NCBI RefSeq assembly: GCF_004004555.2 | Contig: NZ_SACP01000033.1 | Location: forward strand, 1-64,000 | DNA length: 64,000 nucleotides | Direction of reading: 5' to 3' | Source: Methylobacterium oryzihabitans | GTDB taxonomy: Bacteria; Pseudomonadota; Alphaproteobacteria; Rhizobiales; Beijerinckiaceae | Part shown: piece after piece, positions 16,386 through 24,865 of the stretch | How positions within the stretch are numbered: position 1 is the stretch's first letter | Layout: each line of letters opens with the position of its first letter | The notes under the pieces: generated by a model | What the model was told of the DNA's origin: nothing | The model's database searches: none | What the model saw: only the letters and a program-made list of their open reading frames with translations | Position numbers and translations under genes: made by a program

Positions 16386-16619
16386 ATGGCAGGCGCCCCC
16401 TCCTGCGAGATCGACATGGCCGAGCAGGTCGCGCGCATCCTGCGGTCCATCGAGGAGTCGCAGACATTCAGCGCCGAGCAGCGCAAGCTGACGGCGGAGG
16501 CCGCCAAGCTCGACCGCGACCGCGCCCTCGCGCCCTGGCAGATCGTGGCCGCCAGCGTGGCTGCGACGGCGGCGCTGATCGCCGGAACCGCCGCTGTCGT
16601 CAAGCTCTTCCTACCCTAG
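16386..16619 (+). CDS. Small membrane-anchored hypothetical protein
   Basis: 77 residues. The first 50 are charged and helix-forming with heptad-like spacing (MAEQVARILRSIEESQTF, then KLTAEAAKLDRDRALAPW), followed by a single C-terminal membrane helix (about 52-75) ending in KLFLP. This soluble helix plus tail-anchor layout is common for small uncharacterised alphaproteobacterial proteins. It lies between the LysR gene and the dehalogenase on the same strand, with about 120 bases to the next gene. The ATG is the only good start; the ribosome-binding site is weak. I do not recognise a function. Confidence 0.6.
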   Translation: MAGAPSCEIDMAEQVARILRSIEESQTFSAEQRKLTAEAAKLDRDRALAPWQIVAASVAATAALIAGTAAVVKLFLP

Positions 16620-16738
16620 CGCCGGACCGTCTCATCCCTGTGGGGATCGGGCCGCGGGGTGATCCCCGGCCTCGGTGATGCGACACTTCCCGCATCCGGC
16701 CCTCGTCCGAGACGGCCGCGCCCGAGCCCGAGGCACCG

Positions 16739-17416
16739 ATGCCCCTCCCGTCTTCCCTCTCCGACGCCCGCGCCGTCGTCTTCGACGCCTACGGTACCCT
16801 GCTCGACGTGCACTCCGCCGTGCAGCGCCACGCCGCCGCCGTGGGACCGGAGGCGGAGGCGCTGTCGGCGACGTGGCGCCAGAAGCAGCTCGAATATTCC
16901 TGGGTGCTGTCGCTGTGCGGTCGCTACGCGCCGTTCTGGACGCTGACCGAGCGGGCGCTCGACCACGCCCTCGCCCGCCACCCTGACGTCGATCGGGCGG
17001 TGCGCCCGGCGCTGCTGGAGGCCTACCGGTCGCTGGACGCCTATCCGGAGGTGGCCTCCACCCTCGAGGCCCTGCGGGCGGCCGGCCTCCGGACGGCGAT
17101 CTTCTCGAACGGCGACCCGGCGATGCTCGACGCCGCGGTGCGGGCGGCCGGGCTCCACCCGCATCTCGACGCGGTGCTGTCGGTCGAGCCGGCCGGGATC
17201 TTCAAGACGAGCCCCCGCGCCTACGACCTCGTGCCCGAACGCCTGGGTATCGGCGCGGCCGGGATCGTGTTCGTGTCGTCGAACCGCTGGGACGTGGCCG
17301 GCGCGGCCGCCTACGGCTTCACGCCGGTTTGGGTCAACCGGGCCGGCCTGCCCGACGAGTACCCCGACCTCGCCCCGGCCCGGGTGATCCGGGGCCTCGA
17401 CGGGCTGCTGGACTAA
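16739..17416 (+). CDS. Haloacid dehalogenase, type II
   Basis: 225-residue HAD-superfamily hydrolase (L-2-haloacid dehalogenase type). All residues of the type II active site are visible: nucleophile Asp16 (FDAYGTLLD), Arg47 in the cap domain, Ser123-Asn124 (FSNG), Lys156 (FKTSPRAY) and the SSNRWD segment at 180-185. These proteins hydrolyse 2-haloalkanoic acids to D-2-hydroxy acids with inversion, in the cytoplasm. Length is normal for the family. Its place among dehydrogenases and a Liv-type transporter suggests a role in using small substituted carboxylic acids, though many genomic homologues have untested substrates. Confidence 0.9.
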   Translation: MPLPSSLSDARAVVFDAYGTLLDVHSAVQRHAAAVGPEAEALSATWRQKQLEYSWVLSLCGRYAPFWTLTERALDHALARHPDVDRAVRPALLEAYRSLDAYPEVASTLEALRAAGLRTAIFSNGDPAMLDAAVRAAGLHPHLDAVLSVEPAGIFKTSPRAYDLVPERLGIGAAGIVFVSSNRWDVAGAAAYGFTPVWVNRAGLPDEYPDLAPARVIRGLDGLLD

Positions 17417-17457
17417 GCCTCGCCGGGTGCGCGGTCGCAGCCGCGCGCGACAAAGCT

Positions 17458-17474
17458 GTTATTCCAAGAACGAC
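17458..17474. promoter_or_regulatory. LysR-type operator candidate (site 2)
   Basis: GTTATTCCAAGAACGAC agrees with the dyad at 15319-15335 in 14 of 17 positions, including GTTATTCC and the right AAC. It lies 86 bases ahead of the dehydrogenase start in a 143-base gap, a position suited to activation. Binding by the LysR protein encoded at 15.4-16.3 kb is inferred. Confidence 0.55.
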
Positions 17475-17559
17475 GATGCCACCGCGCGCTGGCCCTCGCT
17501 AGGCTTGCCTCCATGATCGGACCCGGGGCGAAGACCCGAAGGGCCGGGGAGGACACGCG

Positions 17560-18456
17560 ATGGCGGGCGAATTACTCGGATTCGTCGGGATCGGCCGCAT
17601 GGGCGGCCCGATGGCGGAACGGCTGCTCGATGCCGGTTACCAGCTCTGCATCTACGACAAGCAGCCGGCGGCGACCGCCGCGCTGGCAGCACGGGGCGCG
17701 CGGGTCGCGGCCTCCCCGGGCGAGGTCGCCTCGACCGCCGAGATCGTCCTGATGAGCCTGCCGACCCCCGACGTGGTCAAGGCGGTGACGCTCGGCGAGA
17801 ACGGCGTCGCCCACGGCAACCGGGTGCGGACCCTCATCGACCTCTCGACCACCGGGCCGGGCGTCGCCGGGCTCGTCGCGCAGGGCCTCGGCGACCGCGC
17901 GGTGACCTGGGTCGACGCGCCGGTCAGCGGCGGCATCGCGGGGGCCAAGGGCGGCACCCTCGCGCTGATGGTGTCGTGCCCGCGCGAGACCTTCGATTCC
18001 ACGGTCGAGCCGATCCTGAAGACCTTCGGCAAGGTGTTCTACACCGGCGACAAGCCCGGCCTCGCCCAGACCGCCAAGCTGGTCAACAACCTGCTGGCGG
18101 CGGCCGCCCTCGTCATCTCGTCGGAGGGCATGGCGATGGGGGTGAAGGCCGGGCTCGACCCGAAGATCCTGCTCGACATCATCAACGTCAGCTCCGGCCG
18201 CAACAGCGCGACGCAGGACAAGTTCCCGCGCTCGGTCCTGCCCGGCAGCTTCGATTTCGGCTTCGCCACCGCCCTCTCTTACAAGGACGTGCGGCTGTGC
18301 CTCGACGAGGCCGAGGCGATGGGCGTGCCGATGATCATGGGCGCGGTGGTGCGCCAGATCCTGGCGCTGACCCAGGCCAAGTACGGCCCCGACTCGGACT
18401 TCACCTCGATCGCGCGGCTGTCGGAGGAATGGGCCGGCGTCGAGATCCGCGGCTGA
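17560..18456 (+). CDS. NAD(P)-dependent oxidoreductase, 3-hydroxyisobutyrate dehydrogenase family
   Basis: 298-residue beta-hydroxyacid dehydrogenase. The nucleotide-binding motif GFVGIGRMGGPMA opens the protein, the substrate-binding DAPVSGG segment is at 119-125, and the catalytic Lys is at 173 (TAKLVNNLL). The family oxidises 3-hydroxyisobutyrate, tartronate semialdehyde, sulfolactaldehyde and similar 3-hydroxy acids. First gene of a plus-strand run followed by an MmgE/PrpD protein and the Liv transporter; a copy of the LysR dyad lies upstream. The exact substrate is not determinable; tartronate semialdehyde or a methylated analogue fits the context. Confidence 0.9.
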   Translation: MAGELLGFVGIGRMGGPMAERLLDAGYQLCIYDKQPAATAALAARGARVAASPGEVASTAEIVLMSLPTPDVVKAVTLGENGVAHGNRVRTLIDLSTTGPGVAGLVAQGLGDRAVTWVDAPVSGGIAGAKGGTLALMVSCPRETFDSTVEPILKTFGKVFYTGDKPGLAQTAKLVNNLLAAAALVISSEGMAMGVKAGLDPKILLDIINVSSGRNSATQDKFPRSVLPGSFDFGFATALSYKDVRLCLDEAEAMGVPMIMGAVVRQILALTQAKYGPDSDFTSIARLSEEWAGVEIRG

Positions 18457-18563
18457 GCCCCCGGCCAAGTCCCTAAGAACAAGTCCCCAAGAGAGCTGTG
18501 TGCCGCGCCGTCGCCCCTCGGGGGCGGCGCCCGCATCGGCCAAGGAGGCCGTGGGAGGGTTCG

Positions 18564-19979
18564 ATGGCGTCCCGTGACACGATGGCGGAGCCCCCGGTGC
18601 GGCTGGCGCGGGCGCTGGTGCGGCAGGCCCGCGCCGCGCGGCTCGCCGACCTGCCGGTCCCGGCGGTCGACCGGCTGAAGATCGGCCTGCTCGATTTCCT
18701 GTCCTGCGCCTTCGAGGCCCGCGACCTGCCGACGAGCCGGCAGGCGGCGGCGATCGCGACGACCGTCGAGGGCGGCGCGACGATCCTCGGCACCGCCAAG
18801 GCCGCGCCGGCCGGCGAGGCCGCCTTCGCCAACGCCACCGCCGGGCACGGGCTGGTGCGCGAGGACATGCACGCCGCGAGCATCGGCCATCACGGCGTGG
18901 TGCTCTGGCCGCTGCTGCTGGCGCTGGCCGAGCGCGAGCGGGTCGCGGGCGACCGGCTGCTCCTCGCCGCCGCGCTCGGCTACGAGGCCGGCGGGCGGAT
19001 CGGCCGGGCGCTGTTCACCGCCGACCTCGCCCGCCTCTTTCGCCCGACCGGCCTCCTCGGTCCTCTGGGCGGGGCGGTCGCCGGAGGCGTGCTGCTCGGG
19101 CTCTCGGAGGACGAGGCGGTCTCGGCCCTGGCGCTCGCCGCCAACGCCTCCTGCGGCCTCAACCAGTGGCCCGGCGAAGGTGGCAGCGACATGTACTTCC
19201 ACCCGGGCGTCGCGGCGCGCGGGGCGATCGCGGCGGTCGATCTCGCCCGGGCCGGCGCGTTCGGGTCGGAGGCGATCCTCGACGGCGAGGCCGGGCTGTT
19301 CGCGGCCTTCGCCCGCCGGGCGGCGCCGGACGCGATCCGGCTGTTTCCCGACGGCGAGGCCGAGATCCTGGCGGTCTACAACAAGCCGGTTCCGGCGTGC
19401 AATTTCGCCCAGACCGCCTGCCAGGCGGCGATCGCCGTCGCCCGCGAGGTCGGTCCGGCCGAGACGATCGAGGCCGTGACCGTCCACCTGCCCGAGGCGG
19501 CGATCCGCTATCCGGGCTGCGACGCCGCCGGGCCTTTCGTGCGCGCGCTCCAGGCCAAGATGAGCATTCCGTACGGGGTCGCGGCGGCGCTGGCCCGCGG
19601 CCGGATCGACGAGGCCGCCTATGCCCGGCTCGACGACCCGGCGGTGACCCGGATCCTGCCGCTGGTGCGGCTGGTGCGCGATCCGGGCTTCACCCGGGAC
19701 TTTCCGGCCCGCCAGGGCGCCGAGGTCGAGGTCGCGCTGAGTTCCGGCGCCCGGATCAGCCGGCGCCTCGCCGACGTGGTTCCGGCGACCGAGGGCGAGA
19801 TCCGCGCCCGCTTCCGGCAGGCGGCCGACGCGGTGCTGCCGGCCGGACGGGCCGACGCCATCGAGGAGGCGGTCGACCGGCTGGAGGCGGCCGCGGATGC
19901 CGGCGCGGTGGCGGCCCTGTGCGCCGCCGACGCCGCGCGGCCCCGGCTCGCCGCCGGGCGGCGGGCGCCGCGGGGCTGA
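18564..19979 (+). CDS. MmgE/PrpD family protein
   Basis: 471-residue second member of the 2-methylcitrate dehydratase superfamily in this region, only distantly similar to the one at 12.7-14.1 kb. Visible family segments are LLDFLSCAFEARDLPTSRQ, FANATAGHGLVREDMH (where the other copy has DFDDTH) and KPVPACNFAQTACQAA. GGGAGGG lies ahead of the ATG. It sits 107 bases after the dehydrogenase and just ahead of the Liv transporter genes, so it probably acts on the imported acid or its product. Some members are isomerases or decarboxylases rather than dehydratases; the reaction is uncertain. Confidence 0.82.
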   Translation: MASRDTMAEPPVRLARALVRQARAARLADLPVPAVDRLKIGLLDFLSCAFEARDLPTSRQAAAIATTVEGGATILGTAKAAPAGEAAFANATAGHGLVREDMHAASIGHHGVVLWPLLLALAERERVAGDRLLLAAALGYEAGGRIGRALFTADLARLFRPTGLLGPLGGAVAGGVLLGLSEDEAVSALALAANASCGLNQWPGEGGSDMYFHPGVAARGAIAAVDLARAGAFGSEAILDGEAGLFAAFARRAAPDAIRLFPDGEAEILAVYNKPVPACNFAQTACQAAIAVAREVGPAETIEAVTVHLPEAAIRYPGCDAAGPFVRALQAKMSIPYGVAAALARGRIDEAAYARLDDPAVTRILPLVRLVRDPGFTRDFPARQGAEVEVALSSGARISRRLADVVPATEGEIRARFRQAADAVLPAGRADAIEEAVDRLEAAADAGAVAALCAADAARPRLAAGRRAPRG

Positions 19980-20046
19980 ACCAGGCGGATCGGCGCAGGA
20001 ATTTCCCGAGCGGACACGAGATCCGCCGGGCTGACGGGAGAGAACG

Positions 20047-20100
20047 ATGAAGGGTGTGCGGCGGCACGCACGCGGCGCGTGCGCGGGAGGGCTCGGCTGA
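20047..20100 (+). CDS. Possible 17-residue leader peptide coupled to livH
   Basis: A short frame, MKGVRRHARGACAGGLG, starts behind GGGAGAG with good spacing and its TGA overlaps the ATG of the permease gene (TGATG). Four Arg, one His and one Cys among 17 residues is unremarkable for this base composition. It could be a leader for translational coupling, the eroded 5' end of a lost gene, or chance. There is no further support. Confidence 0.25.
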   Translation: MKGVRRHARGACAGGLG

Positions 20101-21053
20101 TGGCGCAGGTCGTCGAGAACATGCTCCAGGCCCTCGCGGCCGGCCTGCTGGCCGGGGCGATCTACGGCCTGATGTGCGTCGGCCTCGGGCTGATCTTCGG
20201 GGTCATGCGGGTCATCAACTTCGCGCAGGGCGACGTGATGATGCTCGGCATGTACGCCGCCTACTACCTGTTCCTGAGCTTCGGGGTCCAGGCGGTCTTC
20301 GGCAGCGTCTTCGGCCCCTACGTGGCGATCCTGCTGAGCGGGCCGCTGCTGTTCGCCTTCGGCTACCTCATCCACCGCTTCCTGATCTCGCGGGTGACGG
20401 GGGCGCGCACCACCCGGCTCGAAGGCGAGGGCCATTTCGCCCAGCTCATCCTGACCCTCGGCGTCGCCCTGGTGCTGCAGAACGGCGGCCTGATCGTGTT
20501 CGGCTCGGTGCTGGCCTCGATCCGCACGCCGCTCTCGTCCTCGGCCTGGGAGATCGGGCCGCTCTGGGGCGAGGACGTCGCGGTCTTCGTCAACAAGGCC
20601 CGCGGCATCGCGGCACTGATCTCGGTGGCGGCGATGATCGTGCTGTCGGCGGTCATCACCCGCTCGCGGCTCGGCAAGGCGCTCAGGGCCTCGGCCGACA
20701 ACCCCGAGGCCGCGACCTACATGGGGATCGACATCGACCGCTCGCACCGGATCGCCTTCGGGCTCGGCTCGGCGATCACCGCGGTCGCCGGCGGCCTGCT
20801 CGCCACCAACTACCCGTTCCACCCCTACATCGGCATCGACTACGTCATCGTGATGTATGCCGGCGTCGTGCTCGGCGGCCTCGGCTCGATCACCGGCGCG
20901 TTCTGGGGCGGCATGACGATCGGGCTCGTGCAGCAGCTCTCGACCCTGATCCTGCCGACGCAGCTCCAGAACGCCGCGATCTTCGCCGTCTTCCTCCTCA
21001 TCGTCTTCTTCCGGCCGCAAGGGTTCTTCGGCCGCATGGTGGAGCGGACCTGA
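20100..21053 (+). CDS. livH: Branched-chain amino acid-type ABC transporter permease LivH
   Basis: 317-residue inner-membrane permease with about eight helices. The first helix runs from about residue 9 (ALAAGLLAGAIYGLMCVGLG) and is followed by the LivH hallmark MRVINFAQGDVMMLG (NxAQG). The conserved cytoplasmic loop LRASADNPEAATYMGID that contacts the ATPase is present. ATG at 20100 is chosen because GGGAGG lies nine bases upstream; a GTG 21 bases earlier lacks this. The stop shares one base with the next ATG (TGATG). Forms an importer with the fused LivM-LivG, LivF and one or both binding proteins downstream. The Liv family also carries amides, urea and aromatic or dicarboxylic acids. Confidence 0.93.
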   Translation: MAQVVENMLQALAAGLLAGAIYGLMCVGLGLIFGVMRVINFAQGDVMMLGMYAAYYLFLSFGVQAVFGSVFGPYVAILLSGPLLFAFGYLIHRFLISRVTGARTTRLEGEGHFAQLILTLGVALVLQNGGLIVFGSVLASIRTPLSSSAWEIGPLWGEDVAVFVNKARGIAALISVAAMIVLSAVITRSRLGKALRASADNPEAATYMGIDIDRSHRIAFGLGSAITAVAGGLLATNYPFHPYIGIDYVIVMYAGVVLGGLGSITGAFWGGMTIGLVQQLSTLILPTQLQNAAIFAVFLLIVFFRPQGFFGRMVERT

Positions 21054-22834
21054 TGCCGACGCTGCGCTCCCTCGGGCCGATCCTCGTCGCCGCGGCGCTC
21101 TATGCCGGCCTCGCCGCCCTGGTCACCAACTCGTACTACCAGCTCACCCTGACGCTGGTGCTGGTCTGGGCGATCTTCGGCCTGTCCTGGAACCTCCTGT
21201 CCGGCTATACCGGCCTCGTCTCGTTCGGGCACGCCGCCTTCTTCGGCCTCGGTGCCTACACCACGGCGCTTGGGCAGATCTACCTCGGCCTCAGCCCGTG
21301 GCTGCTGATCCCGGCGGGCGCGGTCGTCGGCGGCCTCGCCGGGCTGATCGTCGGCATCCCGACCTTCCGCCTGCGCGGGCACTACTTCGCGCTGGCGATG
21401 CTCGCCTACCCGCTGGCGATGCTCTACGTGTTCGAGTGGCTCGGCTTCCAGGAGGTGACCCTCCCGATCAAGCGCGATGCCCCCTTCGCCTACATGCAGT
21501 TCTCCGACCCCCGGCTCTACACGCTGGTGGCCCTGGTCATGCTGCTGGCGGTGGTGCTCATCACCCGCGCCATCGAGGGCTCGCGCTTCGGCATGGCGCT
21601 GCTCGCGATCAAGCAGAACGAGGCGGCGGCGGAGGCGGCCGGGATCAACACCCTGGCGTGGAAGCTGCGCGCCATCGCGCTGTCGGGGGCGATCGCCGGG
21701 GCGGTCGGGGCGTTCTACGCCGTCGTCCTGCTCGTCGTCACGCCGCCCTCGGTGTTCGGCATGCTGGTCTCGGCCCAGGCGCTCACCGTGTCGATGTTCG
21801 GCGGCGTCGGCACCGTCTGGGGGCCGCTGATCGGCGCGGCGGTGCTGATCCCGGTCTCGGAGATCCTGCACGCCGAACTCGGCGCCCGCATCCCCGGCAT
21901 CCAGGGCGTGATCTTCGGCCTCGCCATCATGGCGGTGATCCTGCTGGCGCCGGAGGGCGTGTACTGGCGGGTGCGCGACCGGCTGCGCCAGCGCCGGGCC
22001 GCGGCGCCGGTCCCCGAGGCCCCTCCCGCCGCCGTCGAGGCGGGCGTCGTCCCCTTCGCGGCGCCGGCGCGCCCGTCCCGCGCGCGCCGCCGCACCGGCG
22101 AGGTGCTGCTCTCGGTGCGCGGCCTGTCCAAGTCGTTCGGCGGGCTCAAGGCGGTGCAGAACGTCTCGTTCGACGTCCACGAGGGGATGATCCTCGGCAT
22201 CATCGGCCCGAACGGCGCCGGCAAGACGACGCTGTTCAACCTGCTCAACGGCTTCCTGCGCCCGGATGCCGGGCAGGTGATCGTCGCCGGCCGCGACCGG
22301 GTCGGGGCGATGCCGCACGAGCTGGCCCGGGCCGGGATCGGCCGCACCTTCCAGGTCATGCGGCCGTTCCTGCGGATGTCGGTGCGCGACAACGTCCGGG
22401 TCGGCGCCTATCTCCGCGCCGGCAGCGAGGACGAGGCGCGCCGCCTCGCCGACGCAGCGGTCGAGCAGGTCGGGCTGAGCGCCGTCGCCGACCGGATCGC
22501 CGGGCAGCTCACCACCAAGGAGCTGCGCCTGATGGAACTGGCCCGGGCGCTCGCCGGCCAGCCGCGGCTGCTGCTCCTCGACGAGACCCTGGCCGGGCTC
22601 GGCCACGGCGAGGCCGACGAGGTGGTGGCGGTGATCCGGCGTCTCGCCGAGGGCGGCATCACCATCGTCATCATCGAGCACACGATGCAGGCGATGGTCC
22701 GCCTCGTCGACCACTTCTTGGTTCTCGACCACGGCGCGGTGCTGGTGGACGGCGAGCCCGAACAGGTGACCCGCGATCCGCAGGTCATCGAGGCCTATCT
22801 CGGCAAGAAATGGGTGGCCCATGCTCACGCTTGA
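21053..22834 (+). CDS. Fused ABC permease and ATPase (LivM-LivG)
   Basis: 593 residues joining two Liv subunits. Residues 1-320 are a LivM permease of about ten helices (GLSWNLLSGYTGLVSFGHAA, the LivM hallmark, near 43-62; loop AIKQNEAAAEAAGI). A Pro/Ala/Arg-rich linker (about 321-350) leads to a LivG ATPase with Walker A GPNGAGKTT near 386 and Walker B LLLLDETLAGLG. The signature motif is unusual: LTTKELRLMELARAL replaces the usual LSYGEQRRLEIARAL, a variant also known in some LivG proteins. The ATPase overlaps livF by 14 bases. Other Methylobacterium-type genomes show LivM-LivG fusions as well; the fusion fixes subunit ratio. Confidence 0.93.
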   Translation: MPTLRSLGPILVAAALYAGLAALVTNSYYQLTLTLVLVWAIFGLSWNLLSGYTGLVSFGHAAFFGLGAYTTALGQIYLGLSPWLLIPAGAVVGGLAGLIVGIPTFRLRGHYFALAMLAYPLAMLYVFEWLGFQEVTLPIKRDAPFAYMQFSDPRLYTLVALVMLLAVVLITRAIEGSRFGMALLAIKQNEAAAEAAGINTLAWKLRAIALSGAIAGAVGAFYAVVLLVVTPPSVFGMLVSAQALTVSMFGGVGTVWGPLIGAAVLIPVSEILHAELGARIPGIQGVIFGLAIMAVILLAPEGVYWRVRDRLRQRRAAAPVPEAPPAAVEAGVVPFAAPARPSRARRRTGEVLLSVRGLSKSFGGLKAVQNVSFDVHEGMILGIIGPNGAGKTTLFNLLNGFLRPDAGQVIVAGRDRVGAMPHELARAGIGRTFQVMRPFLRMSVRDNVRVGAYLRAGSEDEARRLADAAVEQVGLSAVADRIAGQLTTKELRLMELARALAGQPRLLLLDETLAGLGHGEADEVVAVIRRLAEGGITIVIIEHTMQAMVRLVDHFLVLDHGAVLVDGEPEQVTRDPQVIEAYLGKKWVAHAHA

Positions 22835-23528
22835 GAACGTCTCGGCGGGCTACACCGCGGTCTCGGTCCTGAAGGGTGTGTCGGCCCGGGTCGAGGCCGG
22901 GCAGTTCGTCGCCATCGTCGGGCCGAACGGCGCCGGCAAGTCGACCCTGTTCAAGACCATCTCGGGCGTCGTCGCGCCGTCGGCCGGCACGATCCGGTTC
23001 GAGGGCCAGGACCTGCGCACGGTTCCGGCGGCGAGGCGCGCCCATCTCGGCATCGCCCACGTCCCGGAGGGGCGGCAGGTCTTCCCCTCGCTCTCCGTGA
23101 TGGAGAACCTGGAGATGGGCGCCTATACCGAGGCCGGCCGCCGGGCCTGGAAGCGCAGCCTCGACCTCATCTTCGGGCTGATGCCGGTCCTGGCCGAGCG
23201 CCGCGGCCAGTATGCCGGCACCCTGTCGGGCGGCGAGCAGCAGATGGTGGCGATCGGGCGCGGCCTCGCCTCGGCCCCGAAGCTGCTGATGCTCGATGAG
23301 CCGTCGATGGGCCTCGCGCCGGCGATCGCCGACTTCATCTTCGACAAGCTGATCGAGATCCGGGCCCAGACGAAGCTGACGATCCTGCTGGTCGAGCAGC
23401 GCGTCGCCGAGGCGCTGGAATCGGCCGACCACGGCTACGTGCTGGAGGCCGGCCGCGTCGTCCTCGACGGCACCAACGCGACCCTGCGCGCCGACGACCG
23501 GGTGCGGCAGGCGTATCTCGGGATGTGA
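22821..23528 (+). CDS. livF: Branched-chain amino acid-type ABC transporter ATPase LivF
   Basis: 235-residue cytoplasmic ATPase. Walker A GPNGAGKST is near residues 34-42, the signature LSGGEQQMVAIGRGL is intact, Walker B is LLMLDEPSMGL, and the LivF-typical IAHVPEGRQVFPSLSV segment follows the first domain. Pairs with the atypical LivG half of the fused protein, so the transporter probably has one canonical and one non-canonical nucleotide site. Starts 14 bases inside the preceding gene, showing translational coupling. Confidence 0.95.
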   Translation: MLTLENVSAGYTAVSVLKGVSARVEAGQFVAIVGPNGAGKSTLFKTISGVVAPSAGTIRFEGQDLRTVPAARRAHLGIAHVPEGRQVFPSLSVMENLEMGAYTEAGRRAWKRSLDLIFGLMPVLAERRGQYAGTLSGGEQQMVAIGRGLASAPKLLMLDEPSMGLAPAIADFIFDKLIEIRAQTKLTILLVEQRVAEALESADHGYVLEAGRVVLDGTNATLRADDRVRQAYLGM

Positions 23529-23587
23529 CCGGGGTTTCACGGGACGGCACTCCGCCCGGAGAGGCGGGCCGATCGGGAGGAGCGAGG

Positions 23588-24820
23588 ATGACCGGGACTG
23601 TTTCATCACTCACGCGGCGGGGCTTCGTCGGCGGCAGCGCCGCCCTCGGCCTCGCCACCGCGGCGCGGGCGCAGGCGCCGGCGCCCGTGAAGGTCGGCCT
23701 GATCGTGCCGCTGTCGGGCCTCTACGCCCGGCCCGGCGCGGTGATGAAGATGGGCGCCGAACTCGGGATCGCCGACGTCAACGCCGCCGGCGGCATCAAG
23801 GCGCTCGGCGGCGCCAGGCTCGAACTGGTGGCGCTCGATTGCGGCGACACCGTCGAGAAGGCGAAGAACGCCGCCCAGCGCATGGTGGCGCAGGAGACCG
23901 ACCTCGTCGCCGCCACCGGCGCCTACCTGTCGTCGTTCACCCTCGCGGTCAGCGAGGTCACCGAGCGGGCGGCGCTGCCGCTCCTCACCCTGTCCTATTC
24001 CGACCTGCTCACCGACCGCGGCTTCCGCTACATCTTCCAGACCGCCGCGACCGCGGCGGCGCAGTCGGCGCTCGGCCTGCCCGAGCTGATGAAGCTCGCC
24101 GAATCCGCCTCCGGCAAGCGGCCGAAGACCGTCGCGATCGCGATGGACAACACCGGCACCTCGGTCGCCACCGCCAAGGCGCTCAAGGAGAAGCTGTTTC
24201 CGCAGCTCGGGCTGCAGCTCGTCATGGACGAGGTGTGGACGCCGCCGCTCTCCGACGCGACGCCGCTGATCCAGAAGGTCCGCTCGACCCGGCCCGACCT
24301 TTTCCTGTTCATGCCGAACGCGATCGCCGACGCCAAGCTCGGGATCGAGAAGATGAACGAGTTCGGCCTCGGCCAGGGCCGGGTGCCGACGATCTCGTTC
24401 TCGATCACCATCGCCGAGCCGGACATGCTCCAGAGCGTATCGCCCGAGGTGGTGCAGGGCATCATGACCATCGTGGCGAACTGGGGCGTGAAGGGTCAGG
24501 AAAAGCTCATCGCCGACGTCAAGGCGAAGTACGGCGAGCCGTGGGCGACCCAGAACATCGTCTCGACCTACGGCGACATGTGGCTGATCAAGGATGCCCT
24601 GGAGAAGGCCGGCAAGGCCGACCGCGCCGCCGTCGCCGAGGCCCTGCGCACGGGTGATTTCGGTCCGTCCCGCTACTACCCGGGCGGCCGGCTGCAATTC
24701 GACGACAAGGGCCGGCGCATCGGGGCCGGGGTGGTGATCGTCCAGTGGCAGAAGGGCGTGCCGGTCGCGGTCTTCCCCGACGACCTCGCCCTCGCCCCGC
24801 CGTTCTGGCCCAAGCGCTGA
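23588..24820 (+). CDS. ABC transporter substrate-binding protein (Liv type), copy 1
   Basis: 410-residue periplasmic binding protein. A Tat-type signal (TRRGFVGGSAALGLATAARA) ends near residue 29; the mature part begins VKVGLIVPLSGLYARPG, the typical start of the LivJ/K family. ATG at 23588, behind GGGAGGAGCGAGG, is preferred to an in-frame start 63 bases upstream. Follows livF by 59 bases and is closely similar over its whole length to the next gene (for instance both hold LDCGDTxEKAKNAAQRMVAQ). Twin-arginine export suggests folding before export, common for this family in alphaproteobacteria. Ligand unknown. Confidence 0.93.
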   Translation: MTGTVSSLTRRGFVGGSAALGLATAARAQAPAPVKVGLIVPLSGLYARPGAVMKMGAELGIADVNAAGGIKALGGARLELVALDCGDTVEKAKNAAQRMVAQETDLVAATGAYLSSFTLAVSEVTERAALPLLTLSYSDLLTDRGFRYIFQTAATAAAQSALGLPELMKLAESASGKRPKTVAIAMDNTGTSVATAKALKEKLFPQLGLQLVMDEVWTPPLSDATPLIQKVRSTRPDLFLFMPNAIADAKLGIEKMNEFGLGQGRVPTISFSITIAEPDMLQSVSPEVVQGIMTIVANWGVKGQEKLIADVKAKYGEPWATQNIVSTYGDMWLIKDALEKAGKADRAAVAEALRTGDFGPSRYYPGGRLQFDDKGRRIGAGVVIVQWQKGVPVAVFPDDLALAPPFWPKR

Positions 24821-24865
24821 CGTGGAAACGAGCTATAAGATACTGATCTCACGATAGGATTTTCA

